10,094 nucleotides of DNA from Tannerella sp. (GCA_031275525.1 JAISOP010000315.1:1-10094); one strand, 5' to 3'. Counted from the stretch's first letter, positions 1-7,116 are shown. Notes: generated from the letters alone by a model not told the origin. Translations and numbers: made by a program.

Positions 1-73
1 CATTGCGGCCTCCGAGCCGCAATCCCCCAAGGCCATAAAAGCGATTTGGAGATTGCGGGTCAAGCCCGCAATG
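1..73. repeat. Inverted pair of REP-like hairpins
   Basis: Two short hairpins lie head to head. The first has arms ATTGCGGC (2-9) and GCCGCAAT (16-23) around a 6-nt loop. The second has arms ATTGCGGG (52-59) and CCCGCAAT (65-72) around the loop TCAAG. The reverse complement of the first shares the outer frame GATTGCGG...CCGCAATG with the second, so they are two copies of one element in opposite orientation, as in BIME-type REP pairs. A diverged relative lies at 7257-7281. No REP-associated transposase gene is visible in the window. The first copy starts at the window edge and may be incomplete. Confidence 0.6.
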
Positions 74-130
74 ACGAGCGTGACTGTCATTTCCTTTTGT
101 TTATCTGCTTGCAAGATATTAGTACTCGCA

Positions 131-466
131 ACCCGGTTATGGTTTACCCTAACTCAATTATGGTGTACCCTAACCCGTTTATGGTGTACCCTGACTCAAT
201 TATTGTCGACCTTGACCCAATTATTGTCGACCATAACCCGGTCATTGTCGACCCTAACTCAATTATTGTCGACCCTGACCCAATCATTGTCGACCCTGAC
301 CCAATTATTGTCGACCCTGACCCAATTATTGTCGACCCTGACTCAATTATTGTCGACCCTGACCCAATTATTGTCGACCATAACCCGGTCATTGTCGACC
401 CTAACCCGGTTATTGTCGACCCTAACTCAATCATTGTCGACCCTAATCCGGTCATTGTCGACAGGT
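131..466. repeat. 21-bp tandem repeat array, about 16 units
   Basis: Sixteen consecutive 21-bp units start at 131, 152, 173 and so on to 446, with no change in spacing; the last unit loses similarity after 462. A unit reads AC(C/T)C(GG/AA)T(T/C)AT, then TGTCGAC, then C(C/T/A)T(A/G). Units 1-3 carry GGTTTAC or GGTGTAC in place of TGTCGAC. Units 4-16 all carry the palindrome GTCGAC, at 205, 226, 247, 268, 289, 310, 331, 352, 373, 394, 415, 436 and 457. Variants cluster at a few fixed positions, mainly CCGGT, CCAAT or TCAAT in the first half and CCTA, CCTG or CATA at the end. Four of six reading frames stay open through the array because the unit length is a multiple of three, which explains long apparent ORFs here on both strands. 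I see no real gene in it. It could be a protein-binding array or a minisatellite. Confidence 0.95.
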
Positions 467-997
467 TGCAGGTATTTGTTTTCAAGAAATTTATTCCCCA
501 CGCGCAGGGTGCGCCATACTCCGCAGCCGTCCGGGGTCGCCGGCTGCGGCAGCTTCGGGGTACCGGCCATGCCTGGGCATACGCAAAACGCCCCCGCCTG
601 CGCAACGGCAGGCAGCGGCGTTCCTTTCCCGTTAGGGAACATAAGTTAAAATAATGTTCTAACAGATCGAAAAAGAGGTATTTACCCCCTCCCCCGTTAA
701 CAGGCGTAAACATGCGTTCACGGTTGGGAATGGACGCGCATCCGTCCGCAACGAGCCGGACGAGACGCTTAAAGATATGTTTTAAACAAAACCGCATACG
801 TTGAATTTCGATATTTAGTGAATTGCGGCGGTAAAGTAAGCAATTCCATATTAACCTGTGCAAATAAATAAAACATTATCTTTCGCGCCGCGCCTTCGCA
901 AAGAACGGTAACGGTCGCAGGCAGGGGATGCGTTCGTCCGTAGAACGCGACAGCCTCTGAACGCTGAAATAATAACAATGGAAATGGAAAAGATGAT
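467..997. other. Intergenic region with GC-rich inverted repeats and an AT-rich part
   Basis: I see no supportable gene here. The first part (about 500-640) is GC-rich and full of small inverted repeats: CCGCAGCCG (521-529) with CGGCTGCGG (541-549) around an 11-nt loop; GCCTGC (596-601) with GCAGGC (608-613); and TTCCC with GGGAA around GTTA (about 625-638). The second part, from about 640, is AT-rich and contains one further hairpin, GCGTTC (930-935) with GAACGC (943-948). None of the stems is followed by a T-run, so none is a clear intrinsic terminator. Open frames across this stretch on either strand show no recognisable domain and several borrow their length from the tandem array. Confidence 0.6.
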
Positions 998-1005
998 TAT
1001 CTTTG
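998..1005 (+). promoter_or_regulatory. Candidate Bacteroidetes -7 element
   Basis: TATCTTTG matches the Bacteroidetes primary sigma-factor -7 consensus TAnnTTTG exactly and lies 42 nt before the ATG at 1048. No convincing TTTG is visible at the -33 position, so the call rests on the -7 match and on position. It would drive the cluster beginning at 1048, with a leader of about 35 nt containing a short AAAATTC direct repeat. Confidence 0.45.
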
Positions 1006-1047
1006 TCCTAAAATTTAAAAATTCAAAAATTCAAAAACGAAAAGAGT

Positions 1048-2001
1048 ATGACAAACAAATGCAGTTTTATGATGGTTATTGCGCTGTCGGCATTGACGGC
1101 GGCGTGCGGCGGCGGGAAAGAAGCCGCACGGTGGGTGAAGTATGAAAACAATCCCGTCCTCGGCGGCGGCGATTTGGGGACGGTCTTCGACGTATCGGTA
1201 CTCAAAGAGGATGGCGTCTATAAAATGTATAACTCGTGGCGGCCGAAAAGCAGCCTGGCCCTGTCGACCAGCGAGGACGGCAAGCTGTGGACGCAGCCGC
1301 AGATCGTCCTTGCGCCCAACAGCGAGACGTATTGGGAAAAAAATATCAACCGCCCCGGCATCGTGAAGAAAGACGGCGTCTATTACCTCTGGTACACCGG
1401 TCAGACGAGCGACAGCTCGCGCATCGGCTATGCCGTGAGTACGGACGGCATCCGTTTTATTCGCCAGAGCGCCGAGCCGGTGTTGCAGCCCGAACTGCCG
1501 TGGGAAAAGACCTCCGTCATGTGTCCGCACGTTGACTGGGACGAACGGGAAGGCCTGTTCAAAATGTGGTACTCCGGCGGCGAACAGTACGAGCCGAACG
1601 CCATCGGTTACGCGACCAGCAGGGACGGCCTGCGCTGGACGAAATATGCCGGAAACCCGGTCTTCGCCGCCGACCCGTCGAACCTGTGGGAGCAGCACAA
1701 AGTGACGGCGTGCCAGGTCATCCGGCGTGAAAACGACTACCTGATGTTCTACATCGGCTTCCGCGACGAGGATTACGCGCAGATAGGCATCGCCCGGTCG
1801 CCCGACGGCATCGGCTCCTGGACGCGCTACGAAGGCAACCCGATCATCGCCCCTACGCCCGGCGCGTGGGACGCCAGCGCCTGCTACAAGCCGTTCGCCG
1901 TCCGCGAGAAAGACCGCTGGCTGCTATGGTATAACGGGCGGAACGGCGGCCTGGAACAGATCGGCCTGGCCGTTTTCGACCGCAAGGAACTGGATTTTTA
2001 A
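1048..2001 (+). CDS. Five-bladed beta-propeller glycosidase-like lipoprotein (GH43/GH130-like fold)
   Basis: This 317-residue protein is probably a surface or periplasmic lipoprotein acting on glycans. The N-terminus has a hydrophobic stretch (7-19) ending in a lipobox-like TAAC with Cys20, followed by GGGKE. The rest shows five similar blades, each with an aromatic W/F-Y-x-G strand followed by IG-x-A-x-S-x-DG-x-x-W: around 57-81, 111-137, 171-197, 231-259 and 290-310. This is the pattern of the five-bladed propeller folds of GH32, GH43, GH62, GH117 and GH130. Asp48 (FDVS), Glu98 or Asp163/Asp165 (HVDWDE) and Glu215 are acidic residues near expected blade starts, but I cannot name the catalytic ones. 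The family within this fold, and so the substrate, is undetermined; phosphorylase or hydrolase chemistry are both possible. It is the first gene of a packed series, with the next start 32 nt downstream. The ATG at 1048 is preferred because it gives a full lipoprotein signal and follows an A-rich leader. Confidence 0.8.
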   Translation: MTNKCSFMMVIALSALTAACGGGKEAARWVKYENNPVLGGGDLGTVFDVSVLKEDGVYKMYNSWRPKSSLALSTSEDGKLWTQPQIVLAPNSETYWEKNINRPGIVKKDGVYYLWYTGQTSDSSRIGYAVSTDGIRFIRQSAEPVLQPELPWEKTSVMCPHVDWDEREGLFKMWYSGGEQYEPNAIGYATSRDGLRWTKYAGNPVFAADPSNLWEQHKVTACQVIRRENDYLMFYIGFRDEDYAQIGIARSPDGIGSWTRYEGNPIIAPTPGAWDASACYKPFAVREKDRWLLWYNGRNGGLEQIGLAVFDRKELDF

Positions 2002-2033
2002 CGCCTGCCGGCTCATTAAACAAAAATGAAACG

Positions 2034-3674
2034 ATGAAACGAACCGGTTTTTTATTAACCTGCCTGCTCGGCGCGCTTGCCGGTACGCTGTGCGGACAGA
2101 ATCCGCACGGCGCGGCGGCGCGCGAGATCGTCCCGGCTTCGCTTGTCCGGGACTACGTGGCGCGCTTTAACGCTGCGGACGAAGAACTCGTCGCGCAGGC
2201 GATTCCGAACAGCCTGGCGGCGGACTTCATGACAGCCCATATCCCGCGGTTCGAGTATCCCGACAGGCAAATCGAAGAAATCTACTACTTCCGCTGGTGG
2301 ACGTATCGCAAGCACCTCAAGCAGACGCCCGACGGATACATCGTCACCGAATTTCTCCCGCCCGTTCCCTGGGCGGGGAAGTACAACGGCATCAGCTGCC
2401 CCGCCCTGCACCACTACAACGAAGGCCGGTGGCTGCGCAACCGCGCCTTTCTCGACGACTACGCGCGCTACTGGCTGCGCGGCGGCGGCAGCCTGCGGAC
2501 GTACACCTTCCCCGTCGCCCGCGCCCTGTATAACTGTTACCTGGTCACAGGCGACGATTCGCTCCTCCGCGCCTGCCTGCCCGACCTGAAGGCGAACTTC
2601 GAAGCCTGGGAAAAGGAACGGTTCGACGCCGCAAAGGGCCTCTTCTGGCAAAACGACGGCGCCGACGGCATGGAAGTATCCATCTGCGGCGCCGAAAACG
2701 CCGACGGCTACCGCGCGACCATCAACTCCGCCATGATCGCCGAAGCGCAAACCATCGCCGCCATGGCCGAACGCTTCGGCGACCCCTCGGGCGAGGCGTT
2801 CGCGAAAAAGGCGGACGCCTTGCTGGCGAACATGCTGCAAACGCTCTGGGACGCAGAAGCCCGCTTCTTCAAAGTCCTCCCGCGCACGGAAGGCGCCGGC
2901 CTGTGCAGCGCGCGCGAGTTGCACGGTTACACGCCCTGGTACTACAGCCTGGCGGGAGCCGAGTATGCCGAAGCCTGGCGCTTCTTGATGGATCCGGCGC
3001 ACTTCTATGCGCCTTACGGCCCGACGACCGCCGAACAGCTTCATCCCGGATTCGCCGTCTCCTACGAAGGCCACGAATGTCAGTGGAACGGCCCGTCGTG
3101 GCCCTTTGCCACCTCCGTCACGCTCGCCGCCCTTGCCAACCTGCTGAACGAGCAGCGCCAGCGCTTCGTCTCGCCGAAAGACTACGCCGCCCTGCTGAAA
3201 ATCTATGCCGGAAGCCACTGCCTGAAGAACGACAAGGGCGTCGCCGTCCCCTGGATCGACGAAAACCTGAACCCCTTCACCGGCGACTGGATAGCGCGCA
3301 CCCGCCTGAAAACCTGGGAAAACGGCTCCTGGTCGGCGGCAAAAGGCGGCGCAGAACGCGGCAAGGACTACAACCACTCCACCTTCTGCGACCTGGTGAT
3401 AACGGGACTGGCCGGCATGCGCCCGGCCGAGGGCGACACGTTCACGGTCTTCCCGCTGGCGCCGCCCGACCTCCCCTATTTCTGCCTCGACGGACTGTCC
3501 TATCACGGCCACGACATCGCCATACTCTGGGACAAAGACGGCAAACGGTACCGCCGGGGAAAGGGCTTCCGCGTCCTTATCGACGGACGCGAAGCCTTCT
3601 CGTCGGCCACGCTGCCGGAAAAGCCCGCGCCGGTCAGCCTCAACGCCGCCCGCCCGGAAAACCGTTCACAATAA
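2034..3674 (+). CDS. Exported (alpha/alpha)6-barrel glycosidase-like protein (MGH1/GH63-like)
   Basis: This 546-residue protein begins with a signal peptide (KRT followed by a hydrophobic core at 5-19, then CGQ), so it is exported to the periplasm or beyond. The body resembles the MGH1-like/GH63/GH37 (alpha/alpha)6 toroid enzymes. Evidence is the helix-rich alternation, the acidic DGADGME segment (208-214, following GLFWQN), the GHECQWNGPSWPF motif (346-358), ENGSW (429-433), and the YNHSTFCDLVITGL segment (446-459), which precedes a beta-rich C-terminal part (about 465-525). Asp211 or Glu214 and Glu348 or Glu429 are candidate catalytic acids by position only. The reaction is presumably glycoside hydrolysis; the substrate is not readable from sequence. 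The gene follows the propeller gene by 32 nt and precedes the next start by 12 nt, so co-transcription is likely. An upstream ATG at 2026 runs into a stop at once, which fixes the start at 2034. Confidence 0.8.
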   Translation: MKRTGFLLTCLLGALAGTLCGQNPHGAAAREIVPASLVRDYVARFNAADEELVAQAIPNSLAADFMTAHIPRFEYPDRQIEEIYYFRWWTYRKHLKQTPDGYIVTEFLPPVPWAGKYNGISCPALHHYNEGRWLRNRAFLDDYARYWLRGGGSLRTYTFPVARALYNCYLVTGDDSLLRACLPDLKANFEAWEKERFDAAKGLFWQNDGADGMEVSICGAENADGYRATINSAMIAEAQTIAAMAERFGDPSGEAFAKKADALLANMLQTLWDAEARFFKVLPRTEGAGLCSARELHGYTPWYYSLAGAEYAEAWRFLMDPAHFYAPYGPTTAEQLHPGFAVSYEGHECQWNGPSWPFATSVTLAALANLLNEQRQRFVSPKDYAALLKIYAGSHCLKNDKGVAVPWIDENLNPFTGDWIARTRLKTWENGSWSAAKGGAERGKDYNHSTFCDLVITGLAGMRPAEGDTFTVFPLAPPDLPYFCLDGLSYHGHDIAILWDKDGKRYRRGKGFRVLIDGREAFSSATLPEKPAPVSLNAARPENRSQ

Positions 3675-3686
3675 AACATTCGCATC

Positions 3687-5255
3687 ATGAAAAAATTACC
3701 CTTAGGCATACAAACATTTGAAGAAATACGCAGCAAAGACTACGTATACGTGGATAAGACGGAAATCATCTACCGCCTCGTATCGGAAGGGAAAATCTAT
3801 TTCCTCTCGCGCCCGCGCCGCTTCGGGAAATCACTCCTGATCAGTACGCTGGACGCCTTGTTCAGCGGCCGCAAAGACCTGTTCGAAGGACTGTACATCT
3901 ACGACCGGTGGGACTGGTCGCGGCGCCATCCCGTTCTCCGGATAGACTGGACGCTCATCAGCTTTTCCACGCCGGACGAAATGGAAACAAACCTGACCGG
4001 CTACCTGAAAAGGATCGCTCAAACTTGTCAAATCACATTGACGGCGTCGGCGGCGTCCGGCTGCTTCGACGAATTGATCATGCTTTTGCATGATAAAACC
4101 GGCCGAAAAGTAGTCCTGTTGATAGACGAATACGACAAGCCGGTTACAAGCCGCCTGTTCAAACCCGACCTGCAAGACGTCCGCCGGGCGGTCCACGACT
4201 TTTACCAGGTCATAAAAGGCGCCGACCAATACCTGGAATTTATCTTCATAACGGGCGTGTCGAAATTTTCGGGACTGTCGGTCTTTTCGGCGCTGAACAA
4301 TCTTACGGATATTACGTTAGACAGACGGTATGCCGCCATCTGCGGCTATACGCAGGAAGAATTGGAAGGCAACTTCCCCGAATACGTCGACGGCGCCGCC
4401 GAATACCAGGGAAAAACGCGGGAATGGATCCTGGATCGCATCCGATACTGGTACAACGGCTACACCTGGGACGGCCAGACGGCGGTATACAATCCGTTTT
4501 CGACCATGCACTTTTTCCGGGTCAAGCTATTCTCCGCCTACTGGTTCCATACCGGCACGCCGACGTTCCTGATGGACATCATCTGCCGCCGCAATAACCC
4601 GGAGATCGTCACAGAAGGCGTCACGGTCGACGACAGCGTTTTCCAGGGCTACGAACCGTCGAATATCGGCGAAATACCCGTGCTGTTCCAAACGGGTTAT
4701 CTGACCATAAAAGCCATGCATCTGGACGACGAGGGCGAGCCGAGCTATACGCTCGACATACCGAACATGGAAATAACCCGTGCGTTTATGAGGCATCTGC
4801 TGCTGGCTTACGGGAAATATCCCGACGAACAGCATGTCGACAACCTGCGCAAGACGATGGAACGGCAAATCAAAGCCTGCGACGAAGCCGGTCTCGCCCG
4901 GAGCCTCGAAGCCATGACGGGCGCCGTCCCGTATGAAATCGGCAAAACCGACGAAGCCTGGTATCATTCGATCCTGATGATCTGGATGCGTATGCTTGGC
5001 TTCAAAGTCTACGGCGAGGCGCCGAACAATCGCGGACGCGCCGACCTCGTCTGGGAACAGCCCGGCCTGACCGTCGTCGCCGAAATAAAGTACGACCCCC
5101 AAAAGCCCCTCCCGACGCTCCTCCATGCGGCGATGAAGCAAATTCACGAACGCCGGTATTACAACCGCTATCTCGGAAAAGTCATTCTGCTGGGCATCGC
5201 TTTCTCGGGAAAAAATACAGGCTGCAAAATGGAACTCCGAAATGATGAAAATTAA
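3687..5255 (+). CDS. AAA-ATPase-like / PD-(D/E)XK nuclease family protein
   Basis: This 522-residue cytoplasmic protein combines an N-terminal AAA-ATPase-like domain (PF09820 type) with a C-terminal PD-(D/E)XK nuclease-like domain (PF08011 type). Visible motifs are the conserved N-terminal LPLGIQTFEEIRSKDYVYVDKT, split here as LPLGIQTFEEI (4-14) and YVYVDKT (19-25); a P-loop variant SRPRRFGKS (41-49) with Lys48; a Walker B VVLLIDEYD (142-150); the ITGVSKFSGLSVFS segment (188-201); and the nuclease core Asp453, then Glu466-x-Lys468 (AEIKY), followed by a conserved Gln485. All key residues are present, and the length is normal for the family. Cellular role is unproven; these genes are multicopy in many Bacteroidetes and are thought to be mobile-like or nucleic-acid-acting. 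It starts 12 nt after the glycosidase-like gene and overlaps the next ORF by 14 nt (ATGATGAAAATTAA), suggesting coupled translation. It is out of place between glycan-enzyme genes, which suggests insertion (inference). Confidence 0.88.
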   Translation: MKKLPLGIQTFEEIRSKDYVYVDKTEIIYRLVSEGKIYFLSRPRRFGKSLLISTLDALFSGRKDLFEGLYIYDRWDWSRRHPVLRIDWTLISFSTPDEMETNLTGYLKRIAQTCQITLTASAASGCFDELIMLLHDKTGRKVVLLIDEYDKPVTSRLFKPDLQDVRRAVHDFYQVIKGADQYLEFIFITGVSKFSGLSVFSALNNLTDITLDRRYAAICGYTQEELEGNFPEYVDGAAEYQGKTREWILDRIRYWYNGYTWDGQTAVYNPFSTMHFFRVKLFSAYWFHTGTPTFLMDIICRRNNPEIVTEGVTVDDSVFQGYEPSNIGEIPVLFQTGYLTIKAMHLDDEGEPSYTLDIPNMEITRAFMRHLLLAYGKYPDEQHVDNLRKTMERQIKACDEAGLARSLEAMTGAVPYEIGKTDEAWYHSILMIWMRMLGFKVYGEAPNNRGRADLVWEQPGLTVVAEIKYDPQKPLPTLLHAAMKQIHERRYYNRYLGKVILLGIAFSGKNTGCKMELRNDEN

Positions 5256-6648
5256 ATTTATAGCCTGCATCTGCGCGTTTATCCCCTCGGTTATGCCGGC
5301 GAAAAGCCAGCAGGCATATTCCGACGCATCCCTTTTCCCCGTCCTGGGAAAAGCCGCGCAAAACACGGAGACACGTTACGAACGGCTTCCCGATACGCTG
5401 AAACACCGTTTGCGCAAAGACGTCTGGGGACTGGGAAAAAACAGCGCCGGCCTGGCCGTCCGTTTCCGTACGAACAGCGCTTCCGTTGCCGCCAAATGGG
5501 AAACATCCCGCGACGGCAGCATGAACCACATGACGGCAACCGGCAGCAGAGGACTTGACCTTTACTGCCTCGAAGACAATCGCTGGACGTTCGTAAACAG
5601 CGCCCGTCCGACAGGCAAGGCCAGCCAAACCGTCATCATCGCCAACATGACGCCGGAAGAACGCGAGTACATGCTCTATTTATCCCTCTACGACGGAGTC
5701 GTCGCACTGGAAATCGGCGTCGATTCGTCAGCCCGCATCGACCAGCCCAAGGTAAACCTGCCTGTCCGGGACAAGCCGGCAGTATGCTACGGCTCCAGCA
5801 TCTTACAGGGAGGATGCGCCTCCCGTCCGGGAATGGCGCATACCAACATTTTGTCGAGGCGCTTCAATCGCGAGTTCATCAACCTGGGATTCAGCGGCAA
5901 TGCCCGCCTGGACTACGAGATAGCCGAAGTCATGGCCGGCGTGGACGCTTCGCTCTATATCCTCGATTTCGTCCCGAACACGTCGGTAGACCGGCGAACA
6001 TCCCCCCTGCTTATCAGTTTCCTCAACGCCCTGATGCCGCTGGATCCGGGGCGGTTCATTGAACGCATCGAATATTTATCCTCCGGGCAGGTACCCGAAA
6101 GTCCCCTAGGCAAAAACTCCATTGTAGACGTCCGGTGTATCGACAATCACGGCCGGCAGTTTATCGTAGAGATGCAGATGTACTGGAGCGACCTGTTCAA
6201 AAGCCGGCTGGTGTTCAACGCCTCGAAAGCATACGTCCGTCAGATCGGCAGGGGGAAAAGCTATCATCTCCTCCAGCCGGTTTACGGCCTGGGGATCATC
6301 AATGACACGTTCGATCATGCGACCGACGAGTTCTACCACCACTACCGGACCATCAACCGCGACAACACGGACGAAGTGATCGAAGGGCTGGAGTTTGTAG
6401 CGATCGAATTACCCAAGTTCAAGCCCTCGAAATGGAAAGATCGCCGGATGGCCGTCCTCTGGCTTCGTTTTCTCAATGAAATAGAAGACCGGACGCAAGA
6501 CGTATCGGCCGATCTGGAATCAAGCCCGGAAATACGGGAGGCGCTCGACCTGTGCAAAGAAGGCGCCTTTACGGAGGGAGAACCGGATGCGTACGATCGC
6601 TACTGGGATTATGTCCGCACGGAAAGGGGCGTGAAAGATCATGAATGA
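5242..6648 (+). CDS. Chimeric ORF: truncated SGNH/GDSL esterase fused to truncated Rpn/PD-(D/E)XK transposase-family protein
   Basis: The 468-residue product has two unrelated halves. Residues 1-23 form a signal peptide. Residues about 28-170 resemble the beta-rich N-terminal domain (with GLDLY, 104-108) that precedes the hydrolase domain in exported SGNH esterases. Residues about 178-250 carry SGNH block I, YGSSILQGG (183-191, likely nucleophile Ser186), block II, NLGFSGN (214-220), and block III, VPNTS (Asn246). The block V Asp-x-x-His that completes the triad is absent. From about 254 the sequence switches to the Rpn/PDDEXK_2 family: LLISFLNALMPL (256-267), IERIEYL, IVDVRC (Asp296), FIVEMQ (Glu310, Gln312) and the YDRYWDYVRTE C-terminal region. 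The usual Rpn N-terminus, about 20-25 residues with an FKxxFG-like motif, is missing. The esterase half is therefore probably inactive, and an Rpn protein exported by a signal peptide makes little sense, so I regard it as a fused pseudogene with an intact reading frame. The start overlaps the previous gene's stop. Confidence 0.8.
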   Translation: MMKIKFIACICAFIPSVMPAKSQQAYSDASLFPVLGKAAQNTETRYERLPDTLKHRLRKDVWGLGKNSAGLAVRFRTNSASVAAKWETSRDGSMNHMTATGSRGLDLYCLEDNRWTFVNSARPTGKASQTVIIANMTPEEREYMLYLSLYDGVVALEIGVDSSARIDQPKVNLPVRDKPAVCYGSSILQGGCASRPGMAHTNILSRRFNREFINLGFSGNARLDYEIAEVMAGVDASLYILDFVPNTSVDRRTSPLLISFLNALMPLDPGRFIERIEYLSSGQVPESPLGKNSIVDVRCIDNHGRQFIVEMQMYWSDLFKSRLVFNASKAYVRQIGRGKSYHLLQPVYGLGIINDTFDHATDEFYHHYRTINRDNTDEVIEGLEFVAIELPKFKPSKWKDRRMAVLWLRFLNEIEDRTQDVSADLESSPEIREALDLCKEGAFTEGEPDAYDRYWDYVRTERGVKDHE

Positions 6649-6840
6649 ACAAAAGGACATGCCGAAGGATTGCAAAAAGGCCTGGAGGAAGGGGTGGAAA
6701 AAGGACGTGCTGGAGAATTGGAAAGAATTGTTACGGCAGCCGGTGAAAACAAACTGTCCGTAGAAAAAATCCGGGCGATTACCGGCCTGAGCGATGACGA
6801 TATCCGGGAAATCCTGAAGCGCAACGAACCGCTTTCCTGA
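6649..6840 (+). pseudogene. Detached C-terminal tail of the Rpn-family gene, after an in-frame TGA
   Basis: After the TGA at 6646-6648 the same reading frame stays open for 63 codons to a TGA at 6838-6840. It encodes a Glu/Lys/Gly-rich stretch (EGLQKGLEEGVEKGR) followed by a small helical segment (ENKLSVEKIRAITGLSDDD) ending in IREILKRNEPLS. This is the characteristic charged linker and helix-turn-helix-like tail found at the end of Rpn/PD-(D/E)XK transposase-family proteins. So one premature stop separates it from the body of the gene; there is no frameshift. There is no good start codon in frame after the stop. Readthrough or a sequencing error are the alternatives to a genuine nonsense mutation. 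Confidence 0.75.
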
Positions 6841-7108
6841 CGTCGACCTTACTCAAAAACGCATGGAGGCGCACGTCCGAACCGGATGTTTTTCTCATAT
6901 TGTCTTTGTCGTCCGAATAATTAGCTATACCTTGTCGCGGTTTTTCAGACGGGTTAGCCGGATATAGAGACCGCCTGTTTTATCCGGTCAACCCGGCGGA
7001 AAATCCGGTTGTTTATAGCCATCCGTAACGGTGTCACGGTATGTATCGTAAGTTGCAGATATTTGAAAATACCTCTTTCATGGGATTTTCCCGGCCTTGC
7101 GGCCTGCC
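6841..7108. other. Intergenic region upstream of the SusC-like promoter
   Basis: No gene is recognisable here. The stretch is more AT-rich than the genes to its left. It contains the long stem at 6951-6994, a direct repeat ACGGT-GTC-ACGGT around 7027-7039, and a short palindrome TATTTGAAAATA around 7060-7071 that sits about 40-50 nt before the -7 element and could be an activator or repressor site (inference). No T-run terminator is seen after the chimeric gene. The esterase C-terminus missing from the chimera is not present here either. Confidence 0.5.
6951..6994. repeat. Long imperfect stem-loop
   Basis: Arms GGGTTAGCCGGATA (6951-6964) and TATCCGGTCAACCC (6981-6994) pair over 14 positions with one G-U pair and one A-C mismatch, around a 16-nt loop. 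There is no U-run on either strand side, so it is not a standard intrinsic terminator. It could end transcription of the cluster to its left with help from Rho, protect an mRNA 3' end, or be another small repeat element. Confidence 0.5.
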
Positions 7109-7116
7109 TATCTTTG
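7109..7116 (+). promoter_or_regulatory. Candidate Bacteroidetes -7 element for the SusC-like gene
   Basis: TATCTTTG matches TAnnTTTG exactly. The expected -33 TTTG is represented only by a weak TTTTC at about 7086-7090. Transcription would start at about 7121-7125, which leaves a leader of about 265 nt before the ATG at 7387. No other equally good -7 element lies between here and the gene. Confidence 0.5.

Noticed and set aside
131..466. CRISPR array
   Set aside because: The 21-bp units abut directly with no unique spacers, and no cas genes are present.
46..654. Plus-strand ORF of about 200 residues through the tandem array (VDPDPII repeats)
   Set aside because: Its start lies inside a REP hairpin, most of its length is the 21-bp repeat, and its tail crosses GC-rich inverted repeats with no domain. 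The openness follows from the repeat unit length.
144..863. Minus-strand ORF of 239 residues ending in GSGSTII repeats
   Set aside because: It is also kept open by the array, has no recognisable domain, and has no promoter or ribosome-site support.
877..884. TATCTTTC as a second promoter
   Set aside because: It misses the last consensus base, lacks a -33 element at proper spacing, and has no gene directly downstream.
2055..3512. Long minus-strand ORF opposite the (alpha/alpha)6-barrel gene
   Set aside because: It is a mirror frame caused by high GC in the third positions of the plus-strand gene; the translation is low-complexity with no domain.
6842..6856. GTCGACCTTACTCAA resembles a unit of the tandem array
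   Set aside because: It is a single short match with one gap, and GTCGAC also occurs by chance elsewhere in the window (for example near 1263 and 4837).
6863..6967. 34-codon plus-strand ORF after the Rpn tail
   Set aside because: There is no ribosome-site support, no recognisable sequence feature, and it overlaps the stem-loop at 6951-6994; it is probably a chance ORF.
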